DNA of 64,000 bases from Sabethes cyaneus. Lineage: Eukaryota; Arthropoda; Insecta; Diptera; Culicidae. Both the position numbers and the translations under genes were made by a program. The notes beneath the pieces are model-generated. The model saw only the letters and a program-made list of their open reading frames with translations, did not search any database and had not been told where the DNA came from. Of the stretch, positions 52,292 through 63,331 are shown in pieces (position 1 is the first letter of the stretch; each line of letters starts with the position of its first letter). The stretch is taken from contig NC_071354.1 in assembly GCF_943734655.1 (NCBI RefSeq), positions 43,067,744-43,131,743 on the forward strand. Direction: 5' to 3'.

Positions 52292-52728
52292 CTAATGGCT
52301 TTGATGTTTTGATGGTGTTCCAACAGTCTTCGAGAGCGGCTACGTCCACCTCGTGCTCTTCTGGCAGCACAGCTTCGAGTGACTGCACGTTGTCTGCGGC
52401 GAAGTCCGGCTAATTCGGCCGCGCAAGATTCAACCGAGGTTGGCGTAGGTATCGAATGTTGTTCACAACGGGGAGTTTTGGAGTTTTGGGTGCGGAATGT
52501 TAGCGCTTCGATAGGATCTAACGCCAATGCTGTCTCAGAAGCGCCGACAGTCGATCAAAACGTGGTCGATCTGTGATTTTGTCTGATTTGGTAACCTCCA
52601 GGTGTACTTGTGTAGGAGACTATGCTGGAAGAAGGTACCTACGTCCGGCCATGTTCTTGAAGGCGGCAAAGTCGATAAATCTTAGGCCTATTTCATTGGT
52701 CAGTGGGTGTTCGCTGAACCCTTCAACA
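52292..52728 (-). pseudogene. RTE family B endonuclease remnant, 5' portion of copy 1
   Basis: In the coding direction: EHPLTNEIGLRFIDFAAFKN near 52690, YTWRLPNQTKSQIDHVLID near 52580, then after frame breaks LEAVLPEEHEVDVAALEDCW near 52350 and NTIKTSKA at the insertion point. GLRFIDFA, the TW..P and QIDHVLI motifs belong to the apurinic-type endonuclease of RTE elements; the LEDCWNTIK block lies just before RT. It joins the 45969-47386 portion once the 4.9-kb insertion is removed. The 5' end near 52728 is truncated. Confidence 0.8.
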
Positions 52729-52867
52729 GAAACACAAAAAGTTTTGGACAGGAAGGACAAGGATTTTTTTTTCAGCATTATGGAAAATTTCATGAAACAC
52801 TTTTTCCACATAACATTCTGCTTGGATTACTGAACAAATTTTGATTGGATTTGAATTGAATTTCGAT

Positions 52868-53220
52868 TAGATTTGGATTGGATTTGGATTGGATTTGGAT
52901 TGGATTTGGATTGGATTTGGATTGGATTTGGATTGGATTTGGATTGGATTTGGATTGGATTTGGATTGGATTTGGATTGGATTTGGATTGGATTTAGATT
53001 GGATTTGGATTGGATTTGGATTGGATTTGGATTGGATTTGGATTGGATTTGGATTGGATTTGGATTGGATTTGGATTGGATTTGGATTGGATTTGGATTG
53101 GATTTGGATTGGATTTGGATTGGATTTGGATTGGATTTGGATTGGATTTGGATTGGATTTGGATTGGATTTGGATTGGATTTGGATTGGATTTGGATTGG
53201 ATTTGAATTGGATTTAAATT
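52868..53220 (+). repeat. 11-bp satellite GGATTTGGATT, about 30 units
   Basis: Highly regular 11-bp units, with variants (GATTTAGATT near 52990, GATTTGAATT and GATTTAAATT at the right edge). All forward frames are open, giving an 11-residue Asp-Trp-Ile-Trp-Ile-Gly-Phe-Gly-Leu-Asp-Leu repeat that is not a protein. Confidence 0.97.
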
Positions 53221-53302
53221 GGATATGGACTGGTATGGAATTTTTGTCGAATTAGACGGTATTGGAGGTGGGAGACCCTAGAGAATCTATTTAAATCAAA
53301 TA

Positions 53303-54298
53303 CCGTTCTGATTCAAACTTCGAACACTTAAGCCATGCTGAAACTTTCTTCAAAGTAAAATGCTCGAAAAAATCTTTATTTTACCCCCATGAATGGTTCA
53401 ACAGCATGACAATTTATTTATTTTCATGGGAAAATTTCAAAAATGAGGATAAAATGCTATTTTATAATGAAAAACACTAAAAAACTGCAGTTCGGTTTTG
53501 ATTCAAACTTCGAACACTTTCATGGTCGACATTCAAAGCTCGAATATTTCAGTCTCAGACATCGAATACTTGTATTACTTTGAAAAGTATTAATGTTTTT
53601 AGTGTCATTCAACTTAAATAAGTGAAATTATATCCTTTTTCTAAACACTGTCCTTTTAAATCCACCTAACAGTGTGATTTAAATTTTTCACACAATAATT
53701 AGTTTCAATCCTAATTTCTGAAGTCAATTGCTAATATTTACGAACTCCATGAACCACATCTAAAGGAAGTTTACTTTCTACAGCTTTATCAATGCAGACA
53801 ATTAATTTTCCCGAAGGAAAACCCGAAAAAACCGGATATTATTCGTGGGTGTTCGAAGTTTGAATCACGCCTCAAAACGTGATTCAAACTTCGAACACTT
53901 TTTATTTATCTAATATCTTTGAAATAATGCATGAAATATTGTATTTTAACTATGCTTTAGTACATATATATCTTGCACTTACCTAATAATCGCGCAGTGG
54001 GAAGATAAATGTTCTAAAATTGGTAAAATAATGCAAACGAAAAAAACAGCTACTTTTGCACGAAACGCTAAGAGTATGCGAACGAAGTTAAAATCTGAGT
54101 TCTCACTTTTTTCCAGCGCCTGCTGGTTTCTTACAAGGAGTTCTACAGTTCAATGTCATACCTCACCGGATAGAGGACATTCTAACGAACACGGTGGTGT
54201 ACAATAAACATAATATTTTATAATATTAGCGATACTAACGAGCATTTTATTCTGAAGTGTTCGAAGTTTGAAACTATTCTAAGTTTGAATCAGAACGG
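53303..54298. mobile_element. 996-bp TA-flanked DNA element, copy B
   Basis: The ends are CCGTTCTGATTCAAACTTCG and, complemented, CCGTTCTGATTCAAACTTAG, with TA on both sides (53301-53302, 54299-54300). The motif GTGTTCGAAGTTTGAATC (or its complement) occurs at both ends and three more times inside, near 53509, 53850 and 53882. Two of these form a hairpin. No transposase is encoded. Copy A is at 38266-39886. Confidence 0.88.
53849..53898. repeat. Perfect 21-bp hairpin inside the 996-bp element
   Basis: GTGTTCGAAGTTTGAATCACG, minus its last base in each direction, pairs fully with 53878-53898 across an 8-nt loop CCTCAAAA. In copy A only one arm is clearly preserved (near 38670). It may be a doubled binding site for the mobilising transposase. 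Confidence 0.85.
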
Positions 54299-54308
54299 TA
54301 CGTATCGT

Positions 54309-54685
54309 ACACAAGCATTTAGTACTACTTTTACGCGACTATTTTTACGCGAATTTCGAAATTTACGCGATTTTTTTACGCGAATTTCGGAATTTACGTG
54401 GTTTTTTGACGCGAATTTTGGAATTTACGCAGTTTTTTACGCGATTTTCGGAGTTTACGCAGTTTTTACGCGAATTTCGGAATTTACGCGGTTTTTTGAC
54501 GCGATTTTCGGAGTTTACGCAGTTTTTACGCGAATTTCGGAATTTACGCGGTTTTTTTACGCGATTTTCGGAATTTACGCGATTTTTTTACGCGATTTTC
54601 GGAATTTATGCAGTTTTTTACGCGGTTTTGATTTACGCGGAACGTATCCTGCGCGTAAAAAATGACTTCTTTGGTTAAAAACTGT
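54309..54685. mobile_element. TTTACGCG minisatellite element, long version
   Basis: About twelve imperfect 27-bp units of TTTACGCGAATTTCGGAA type, bounded by GTACTACTTTTACGCG on the left and GCGTAAAAAATGACTTC on the right. The ends resemble those of the 149-bp MITE at 26075-26223, which has the same unit in fewer copies. It starts almost immediately after the 996-bp element. Open frames of 90-126 codons come from the 27-bp periodicity. Confidence 0.65.
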
Positions 54686-54939
54686 TAAGAAAAACGTCGT
54701 TATATACTGTAAAAATGCTTTCCCGATATGCCAAAGTATATTTACATTGCGTAGAGATTCACTGCTTCAAGAAAAAGTTATTAACGAGTTATTAAACTCT
54801 AATGTAGGTTTTAAGCTGCTGTTTGATTGATTGTTATTTAAAAATAAAGCATGGGTTTTATTGGCATTCAAGACAAGTTTGTTTCCATTCGACCATATAA
54901 TGTATTCTAGCTATCTAAGTCTTTATTGATTTTTTTATG

Positions 54940-55900
54940 CAATCGTGTCAGGATTATCCAGACGGTCGAAGTACAGTCGAACGACGTCCGCAAAGATACG
55001 AGTTTTGCAAAATTTCAGCACTTCAGGGAAATCGCTTATGTATATAGGGAATAAAATTGGGCCCAAAATTGAACCCTGGGGTACTCCTGCGGATATGCGA
55101 AGAAAGCTAGAATAAGCATCATTATTCAAAACAGTCTGAGTTTGACCGATCAAGTACGTTCGTACTAATTCTATTGCATGGTTTGAACAATAAAAGTTTT
55201 GAGCCAGCTTACTGCTGGCTTTTTGTGAAATATTTTGTGAGAAATCGTATGCATAGGCTTTCAAGAAGTATTAGGACAACTGGTCGTCCATTATCTAAGA
55301 TTAATCCTATGTCGTCAAACACCTTTAGTACTGCAGTTTTTGTGCTATGATGCGGACGATACCCAAACTGAATTATGCTAAACAATCTGTTTGGACCAAT
55401 ATGGTTGCAAATTTGATTTCTGACCATCCGTTCGAATATCTTTGATAAAGCACAAAGTACTCATTAGACGCAAATTCTGAATATTGTATAAGTTAGTTTT
55501 TTTCTTGATCGATAGTATTTTGGATTTCTTCCATTCTTCAGGAGAGATGCCAGTAGTTCTAGTTATAAACGCAAAACCGTGGGATTGAACGTCCTTTCTA
55601 AAACTTGACCCTTTTTTATCGACAAACTTCGCAGCTGGCTGTTAGAGTACAGGACAGCTACGGGACTAGCGCAAAAATCCTACTGACTCTATCTAGCATC
55701 TAGTTCTAATTATGATTGGGTTAAATAATTGAGCAATGGGTTTTATCACAAGAGGCATAATCTCTTTCAAAAATTTAATTGGGTTCATGTGGTATATTGT
55801 TATTATGACATGAATTTCTTGAACTGGATTAAAATAGAAAGAACCGGGACTTATAGCGGGTGAATTGCTGTTGCTTTCATCAAAACCCAACCCGGTGTAT
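54940..55900 (-). pseudogene. CR1/Jockey-like LINE reverse transcriptase
   Basis: In the coding direction: IKFLKEIMPLVIKPIAQLFN near 55770; ITRTTGISPEEWKKSKI near 55530; MVRNQICNHIG and FGYRPHHSTKTAVLKVFDD near 55390; SAGVPQGSILGPILFPIYIS near 55080; and IFADVVRLYF near 54990, with the second catalytic Asp replaced by Val. The order and motifs fit the RT domain of CR1/Jockey-type LINEs. A 134-bp retroposon interrupts it at 55567-55700, and removing it restores the text ...LFNPII-TRTTGISPEEW. Stops and shifts elsewhere make it inactive. Confidence 0.82.
55567..55700 (+). mobile_element. Short retroposon, copy 3, with 13-bp target duplication
   Basis: Contains CGTCCTTTCTAAAACTTGAC, TATCGACAAACTTCGCAGC, GTTAGAGTACAGGACAGCTA and TCCTACTGACTCTAT, as in the copies at 34405-34530 and 37735-37890. 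It is flanked by TAGTTCTAGTTAT (55554-55566) and TAGTTCTAATTAT (55701-55713), 12 of 13 matching. The host is a LINE coding frame, so the edges are reliable. A long duplication and no inverted ends point to LINE-driven insertion. No pol III promoter was recognised. Confidence 0.85.
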
Positions 55901-58900
55901 TAGTGAAGTTACGTTGTTTCGAAGAGTTTTGAATATTAAGTTAAACGCAGATCTATGTTTTTGCGATTCGTTTTCAGGGGAGGTTCAGAAGCGTCAAGTT
56001 TTGAAGACGCGCAGAAAAAAAATGCGTAAAAACAATCTGCAAAGCGAATGTCCACCAAACTGTCGGCAGATACGTTCCAAACCAGCATATCAGCAGCGAA
56101 TAAATAGATCCATTATGTTTGCTACCACATTCAATGAAACATGTTAACCGTAAAAGCGAACACGAAATATTAATAATTCACTGTTCAATAGTGCTTCATC
56201 ACTCATTACCGCGAAGCCTCACGAACGTTTTACCGAATTGTTGTTATCGGATGTCCCTTCCGTAGCCGTTCGGTGCGTCGCCCGCTCAGCCCCCGCCAGG
56301 GAAACCGCAGAGGCGCGCAACAAGCAGCAAATGAGGAAACCGATGAAAATAAATGGCCTCTGCACAGTTACAAATGATAAATGATTTTCCGACCATACGC
56401 CAGCCGAACCGCGCGCGCGTTGCTGTCATTCGATAAAATTACCCGGGACTCCTGCACCTGTAGAACTTCCTAGAGTTTTCCAGTTTCAACCGCCCATCAT
56501 GTGCGCCGTTGACGTGGTCACCATTGGCCTGCATCAGCATATTTCCGTAATCATAATTACATGGAAAATATCATTGACGGGAACAGCTTTTTCGTGTACA
56601 ACTTTCCTCTGTTCGCCCACCACGACCGATGCGATGATTATGGGATGGAAGTGTGGTTGGTGGGAGCTATTGGAAGCTATTGGAAACAGCAAAACCCAGA
56701 TGACAGCTACCGATGAACCGCTTGGGGACATTTTTCGTGCCCAACACTTCCGTCCAATTGCCAATTCCACATCCTTCCGGCGAGTCGTCGACTCACTTGA
56801 TTGTTAGGGTGTCTGAAATGTTTGAATTGATTTGTGCAGGTTTTGACAGCAGCTTGTCATTACCACAGTCTAGAGTCCCCTATCCAATCTAAATTTTGTA
56901 TGATTGCTTAATTATTAAACCAAAACGTTTATCAGAAGATCAGAGACATCTTCCGCAGAGCGGCGTGCTGATCACACTAAATATGATGTTTCTCCACGGG
57001 CGTGTTGTGTTGGGTTTTCCCCACACATCCACACACAAAAAAAATGTGGGAGGCTTGGTAAAATCAATACAGCTCATTAGTGAAATTATATTCGTGCTCA
57101 CTGACAATAAACACAAATCATCAATATTTTTGTTATTCCGCCGGAGGTGATTTATGGGGTGTAGTCTATTGTTATCGGAGCAAAATGTGTTTTTTTTTCA
57201 GCTCTCCAGGTCGGATAACGACAGACAGTACGCGACATCGGAAATGGGGAAAATATTTCCTTCGACAGGCACACGGGTACACCTTCTCTTTCTTCTTCTA
57301 CTTGTTCCAGCGAGCAGCGAGCGCAACGAACGTATCGCGACCGTCATCGCCTGGGGTGTCGTTGGGCAAACTTTTCCGTATCCCCGTTAGAGCAATTCGA
57401 TGTGCTGCCTGCCGCCGCGCCGCGACGAAAAGTGTTGACAGATGACTCGTTTTCCAGATGAGGGAGTGCTTGATAAGAAGCCGGTTCGGGTAGAAGGCAT
57501 AAAATTTATGCATTATTATCTTGCCGGTAGGGACGGAAAAGATATGGTCATCATTCAAATTTGTTGATTATAATTCATTTGGAACGAAAATCTAATTGAA
57601 TCTTCCAACGCCATTTTTATGGTATAATCTAGTAATAAATAAACTGAGCCAACTTAAGCTCTGGCTCAGCCCGTGGAGGATGGGCGACGAAGCAGAACAT
57701 TTGTCGGTTCCAAATGTGACAAATGGTTTAGTTTTAACATGCAAATGTCTACTAACCTTGTATAAACACATATTTCGTCTCATCTTCATTTTGCTAACCT
57801 AAATTAAAATATTCCTCCTAGCAAATGTTTCCATACTGTTCAAACAGCAGAAAGGCAAATCGCTTTGTCAAGAAAATGAACTTCATATTTTGATTCACAT
57901 GAATGCTCTATTTAAATATGACGGGACAGTTGTATAGAGACCGACCGACTGAGTGTGGGTACAGCACAAACATTCACCGACTGAAATTTTCATTCCAGTC
58001 AAAACAAACTAGAATGAAAACAAGAAACGTTTCAGTTGTTATTCATCGTGTGAACCGCATTCCGGATGACACGAGCTGATACCCCCACTGAACTCGCCAC
58101 GCCCCGCACCGCTTCGCATTCAGCCCGGTAAATGTCAGAACGCTGATAATAAACAGGGCAGCCGCCGCCGGTCGGTGGATGCTGTAAAGCTTTCATAACT
58201 CAATCTGCATACAAGTTGTAATATGGTTCGGAGCAACCCCTTGCTGTTCCCGATGCGGTACTTGTTGGCTTCATAGGGTGCCACCGGCCGACCGAAAGGG
58301 AAGGTAAAGCGACGACGTGTTCAACAAACTGTTGAATGACTGGAACATACGTGATTGTTCCGGTGTAGTCCGGATTAACTGAACTGATAAGCCCGGGCCC
58401 GCCGAACAATCCCTTTGCATAATCGTAGGCATGTGTGTGTGCCTTTTTTATCATCACACTGGCTACTTTGTTCAACGGGATCACGAAAATTAGCTTATAT
58501 TTAAATGCCTGTGATATATACTGTTATATTAATTATTGATATTTAAGGTTGAAAATGTTTCAATTTGCGCTTAGCCTTATTTTAAATGAAATTTTTGTTG
58601 TTTATTACTAAACTGCGATTGCATTCTTTTCAATAAACAACAAAAATTCAGAACACTTTGGCAGTTAGAGAACAAGGTATTTGAAACCAGATACCTGCGC
58701 TTATCCAAAATCTTATTAAATTTTCAATTTACAGCTTTTGGTACTTGCTTAGCGATAGAAAACTTTTATGTGCTATGAAAAAATTCCACAACACTCATTC
58801 AATTATGCCACTTCAATGGAAACCACTGAATTCTGACGCAGTTAGCCAAATACTTTTATTTTACTCTTTTGAAATAATAATTATCAGCTTGTTTATTATC

Positions 58901-59071
58901 AGCTATGAAAGCTAACACAATAACTGTAACTTAAAAGATTAAATTTCACCGCAGATATTTCGCTGCAAAACAAATGCTTAAAGTAGCTGAAAGACGTTCA
59001 CATGGTATACGATCTTGATAAAAGCTGGAACGCTAAAGTTTTACAACATGCAATGGACCCGTTTTGATTAC
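55901..59071. other. Unique-looking DNA, no gene recognised
   Basis: Non-repetitive, with G+C-rich parts at about 56250-56460, 57300-57430 and 58070-58440. The longest frame of interest is a 94-codon minus-strand one at 58200-58484 without known motifs. The 56.3-56.5 kb part, with A+T-rich TAAATGATTT-type words among G+C-rich text, could be regulatory DNA. This is a guess from composition only. Confidence 0.4.
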
Positions 59072-59286
59072 TGTATTAAGATGCTTCAAACACGTGTAAT
59101 TGGTTTCTGGAATTTCAAAAGCAGTTTTTTATGCTGAAAACAAAAGATATGTTCACGAAAATTTATCATTGTGCTCTGACAGACGCAAAGAACACAATGA
59201 TAGGTAACTTTTCGTGAACATGTCTTTTGTTTTGAGCATAAAAAATTACTTTTGAATTTCCAGTAATCAATTTGAACCTTAATACA
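59072..59286. mobile_element. 215-bp palindromic MITE
   Basis: The ends are TGTATTAAG and CTTAATACA. The arms pair along most of the element, including TTTTTTATGCTGAAAACAAA and its partner TTTTGTTTTGAGCATAAAAAA, and ATGTTCACGAAAA with its partner. The centre is about 35 bp around 59175-59200. No clear duplication was identified. Confidence 0.7.
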
Positions 59287-59455
59287 ATATAGCATCAAGT
59301 TTCTAAACCGTCGTGATATTTCAATTTTTTTATAGTTTGTTTTTTAATATTTTATATGAATCTAAAACTCATATTTTTTGGATTTTATGTGAGTAACTTT
59401 TGCTCAGCCTAAATTTCATCATAATTTAGTACTTCTTAGTTCTACCAGTATAGAA

Positions 59456-61010
59456 TCGGGGTGGCTTTTGCTGTTTGAAGAACTCCTCTCCTCTCCATTG
59501 TACTCGGTTCTACGCTGCTCGAATTGGCGGTTGAGCGTCTCGACACACACAAGTCGGCTTCAACCTGATCGAGCCATATAGCACGTTGGGCCCCTCAATT
59601 CCTGGTACCGGTGCAGTTCTTGAAGAGAATTTTAGCGTTTTGTACATCGTCAGCATAGTGTGACGGCGTATGCTCCTTGATCGAAGCGTACTGCTGAAGG
59701 AAAAGTAGACTCGATTTCCAGCTTGAATGCGTCGTATTATTATAGGCGCTAAACAGAGATCCCAAATATACGAACTCATCAATCACTTCCAGTTCATCGC
59801 CCTCAATAGTCAATAGAACGTGGGAGGCAAACATTATTTTCACTGAAGTCCTCATTTATATCTTCAACAGCGACGTTGTAAAACATACAGGACAGTCCAT
59901 CCCCTTACCGCAACCTTCTGCGCGGTTCAGAAGGACGCGAGAGTATCCCCGAAACATGCATGTAGCACATCACTCGGCCAGGGGTAGCTTTGACCAGCCG
60001 CGTCAGTTTACCGGGAAAACCGTAATCCTGCAATATCTACCATAGTCATAGTTGCTCGCGCTCGACTGTATCGTATGCTGCCCTGAAATCCACGAAAAGA
60101 TGACGCGTGGGCAAGTTGTACTCCTGTCATTTCTGGAGGATTTGTCGCAGAGTAAAAATTTTATCCGAGGTAGCACGGGCCCCTATAAACCCCACCTGAT
60201 TCAGCCCTACGAATTATCTATTGGGGATAGACGACGTAATAATATCTGGGAACTTCTCCGGTAGTTTCTCCTGCTCCCAAATCCTTGAAATTATCCAGTG
60301 AAGTGCCGTTGCTAGCAGTTCTTGGCCACTTTTGTAGAATTCTGCTGGGATTTCTGGCCGGATCTCTTCGAGATCGGGAACCGGTACGCTGTTATCGTTT
60401 CTAACTTCCGTTGCGTCTCCTGCTGCTATATCACCGTTGAACCACCTCGCGCTCGTTTGTGACCAGATTTCTCAACTCGTTCGTACACATATAAGGCTTC
60501 GGTGTGTGTCTTTAGGAGATTGTTCACCTTCTCATAGAACTTACGCGCATGCTTCATTCTCGTTTTTTTGCTCAGTAGAGGCTCATTTGATTACAGCACC
60601 TCAACTAAACAGAATTCGAAAAAGTTGTGTAAAGGGCGATTATAGAGCTAATTATTGTCTACATTATTGTTGAAGAAAGTATAGTTCTATCTTTTGTATT
60701 TACGGCGCTATGGGGCTGCTACCCCGTTGGTAGCAAAAAGAGCGCTCATTTGGCTACCAACGGGGTAGCAATCGCATAGCGCCGTAAATACAAAAGATAA
60801 AAGCATACTTTCTTCAACAATAGTGTAGATAATAATAAGCTCTCCAATCGCCCTTTAAACTACTCTTTCGAATTCCGTTTGGTTAAGGCGCTATAGTCAA
60901 TTGAGCATCTACTGAGCAAAAAACCGAGAATGAAGCCTGCTTACGCGTCTCATTGGCGCGCGATAGTTGCTCTAGCTCTTCATGATCTCTGTCCTCCTTC
61001 CGGCAGCCTT
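59456..61010 (-). mobile_element. RTE-clade LINE, family A, copy 2 (interrupted, deleted)
   Basis: The 3' end CGGGGTGGCTTTTGC on plus matches that of copy 1 at 16129. Coding remnants in order from the 5' side: KFYEKVNNLLKTHTEALYVY near 60510 (upstream of RT); the RT start near 60290-60400 (EEIRPEIPAEFYKSGQELLA-like, shifted); VDFRAAYDTVE-like near 60080; DELEVIDEFVYLGSLFSAYN near 59790; RRIQAGNRVYFSF near 59720. It is much more decayed than copy 1 and is split by a hAT-type MITE at 60548-60939. Confidence 0.8.
60548..60939. mobile_element. 392-bp palindromic hAT-type MITE, copy 2
   Basis: The ends are CATGCTTCATTCTCG and, complemented, CAGGCTTCATTCTCG. It is flanked by a perfect 8-bp duplication CTTACGCG (60540-60547, 60940-60947). 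The arms of about 190 bp pair almost fully. The centre contains a perfect 17-bp stem GCTACCCCGTTGGTAGC with GCTACCAACGGGGTAGC (60718-60769). It matches 28982-29369 along its length and interrupts RTE coding sequence. Confidence 0.93.
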
Positions 61011-61980
61011 AAAAATTAAAATACTTCGTCTCTTGGTCAGTGTATTAATTTCTTGTAGTTGACTGAGGCAGAGACCTGAGAGCGTACCGTATACACCCAG
61101 GTTATACTGCTTCAATTCATTAGGGACTCCATATTACAGCTGCGGTTTCCAAAATGGAGCGGACAAGTGAAAAGTATAAAGAACGCAGTTGTGACATCCT
61201 AGTATATTAGAGGATTTGCATGGAATGTGTAATGTGCATTGTTTACACATAATTTGGGTAGTTGCCGGTAGCGTGTAACTGGTGCAGAGAAAATAACAGG
61301 AATCAGAACGGGTAGGGTAACGGGTGAAATTTTCTCTGGAAATTCTCATGATAAAACCGAAGTTTCTGTTAGTGAGTGCTATGATATGGGAATAATGGTG
61401 ATTTAAAATGAATTCTGAGTCTTATAATAAACCTCGTGTTTTGATTACTGCGACTCTTTCGAGTGTTTATCAGGTACTGGGTAGTCGCTTTAGAAATCAC
61501 AAAACATTTCGACATACTAATAATCAGTAAATTGAACAAGCATCAGTTAGAGAAAGAGTTCAGCAACCATTCTAACACAGTGCCATCCAGCTTAGTTCAT
61601 ACAGCAAGAAATAGTTTAAGATCAACAGCATAAATGGGTTGAAACTCAAGCGGGATAATGAAGCAAGTGTCATTAAAAAATAGCGAAAACATCAGCGATC
61701 CTAGATTATTCCTGTGAGAAGCACCAGAAAAACTAATGCAGCTGTTTGATTTTGCAGTAAGTAGAGCAATTCCAGCTCAAAAAGCTGAAAAAAGGCCATT
61801 TTTGATTAGAATGAATTTTTCCTGATATGTTGGATACCACGCAAGCATTCATTTTCCACTAAACTTAATTTTTTTCGTCCAGAGTAACTTTTCAAAAGGA
61901 CGTATTTAGGTCATTCCAATTCATTACAATAGATCAATAATGTTGTGGTCAAAGTGATAAGCCCATACAAAAAAAAAAAT
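61011..61980. other. No recognisable feature
   Basis: No repeat or credible frame. Near 61908 an AGGTCATTCCAATTC phrase resembles the end of the palindrome starting at 61981 and may be a remnant of a related element. Confidence 0.4.
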
Positions 61981-63331
61981 GGGTCATTCCATGCCAAGTG
62001 ACCGAGAAAAACTTCAAACGTGTAATCGACCTTCACGGATTTGAACCAAATTTTGCCAAGGAATTCGAAAAAGATATTATTTTTGAACACCAGTGCTGCC
62101 AAACGTTTTTAAAGTCAATTTGAAAACTAAATTTATATTTTTCTCTCAATGAAGACAATTTTATCTCAAAAATTTCAACATTATCGTATTCCGCAGATTT
62201 TTTTACATAAGAATCACTCATCGCCCCCAGGTATTCTTTGCCGATCTCGAGATACAGCGTTTTAGAGCAAGCAATTCCAAATTTTTAATGTAAAACTAAG
62301 AGCAAAATAACTTTTTTTGAAGCAATAATTCTCTACGCAATATAAAAATACTTTGTCATTTCGGAAAAGCATTTGTACAGTATATAAAAAGGTTTTTCTT
62401 AACAGTGTTGCCAACTTTTCGGTTTCCCGCATGATTAGTTACATTAATTAAGGGAATATTAGTCTTCTAGCAACAATAAACGCAATAAACAGGGATGGTA
62501 AGAGCTCATCCCAAGTAACCGTTTAGGTTGTATTACACTCTTATGATAGCATTTAAGACCAAAATTGGTCATGAAAACCCTCATAAGAGTATAATAAAAC
62601 TCACATTGCTGCTTGGGATATCTATTAACCAGATGGAAAACAGTTTACAAGGCTATGATTAAACAATCAACGTATATTTTACGCGTTTTTGAAGTTACAT
62701 TTCCTCATCTAGTGCTATAAATCACACGAAAAACTGCAGTGTTGGCAACACTGTTAAGAAGAACTTTGCTATATATTGTATAAATTATTGCCAGAGATAT
62801 ATGCAAAAGGAAAAAAAAAATTACATAAAAATGGGGTATCGTTTGCTTTAAAACACTGTATCTAGGAATTGGCAAAGAATACCTCAGAGTGATAAGTGAT
62901 TCTTATGTAAAAAAATCTACAAAATACGATGAAGTTGAAATCTTTGAGATCAAATTGTCTTCATTGAGAGAAAAATGAACTTTTAGTTTTCAAATCTGGT
63001 TTAAAAATATTTGGCAGCACTGGTGCTTAAAAATAATATTTTTCGAATTCCTTGGGTAATTTCCTTTAAAAAATGTGAAAATAGTGTCTTTCTAAACCTA
63101 ATACTTCCGGAGATATAAGTAAAAGAAAATAAAAGAGGTTTTGACAAAAACTTAACAAAAACTTAACAAAAACTTAAAAATGGAGGTGCTCCCATTTATC
63201 GAGGGAATGTCCGATCGGCACCAAATTTTGGATTTTTGCTTTCTGACCGAAAACGAACAATCTGGCGAAATTTGGTTCAAATTCGTGAAGGTCGATTACA
63301 CGGGGCTCGGACACTTCGAGTGGAATGACCC
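61981..63331. mobile_element. 1.35-kb palindromic element with GGGTCATTCCA ends
   Basis: The ends are GGGTCATTCCATGCCAAGTG and, complemented, GGGTCATTCCACTCGAAGTG. The arms pair over several hundred bp: CGTGTAATCGACCTTCACG, TCTTTGCC...GATACAGCGTTTTA, ACAGTGTTGCCAAC and their partners. The right arm has about 200 extra bp (63062-63275). A 108-bp MITE lies near the centre (62510-62617). No transposase. The duplication is unclear because A-rich sequence flanks the left side. Confidence 0.8.
62510..62617. mobile_element. 108-bp palindromic MITE, copy 2
   Basis: Starts CCCAAGTAACCGTTTAGGTT and ends TTGCTGCTTGGG, with TGTATTACACTCTTATGATA and its partner as arms. It has exactly the same length as 26704-26811. 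AT flanks both sides, a possible 2-bp duplication. It is nested in the centre of the 1.35-kb palindrome, so it inserted later. Confidence 0.88.

Noticed and set aside
52873..53255. 114-codon Trp/Asp/Ile/Gly-rich repeat protein
   Set aside because: It is an 11-bp satellite read in frame; all three forward frames give the same repeat peptide.
58200..58484. 94-codon minus-strand frame considered as a host exon
   Set aside because: The composition is plausible but no recognisable motif or splice structure could be supported; left as unassigned.
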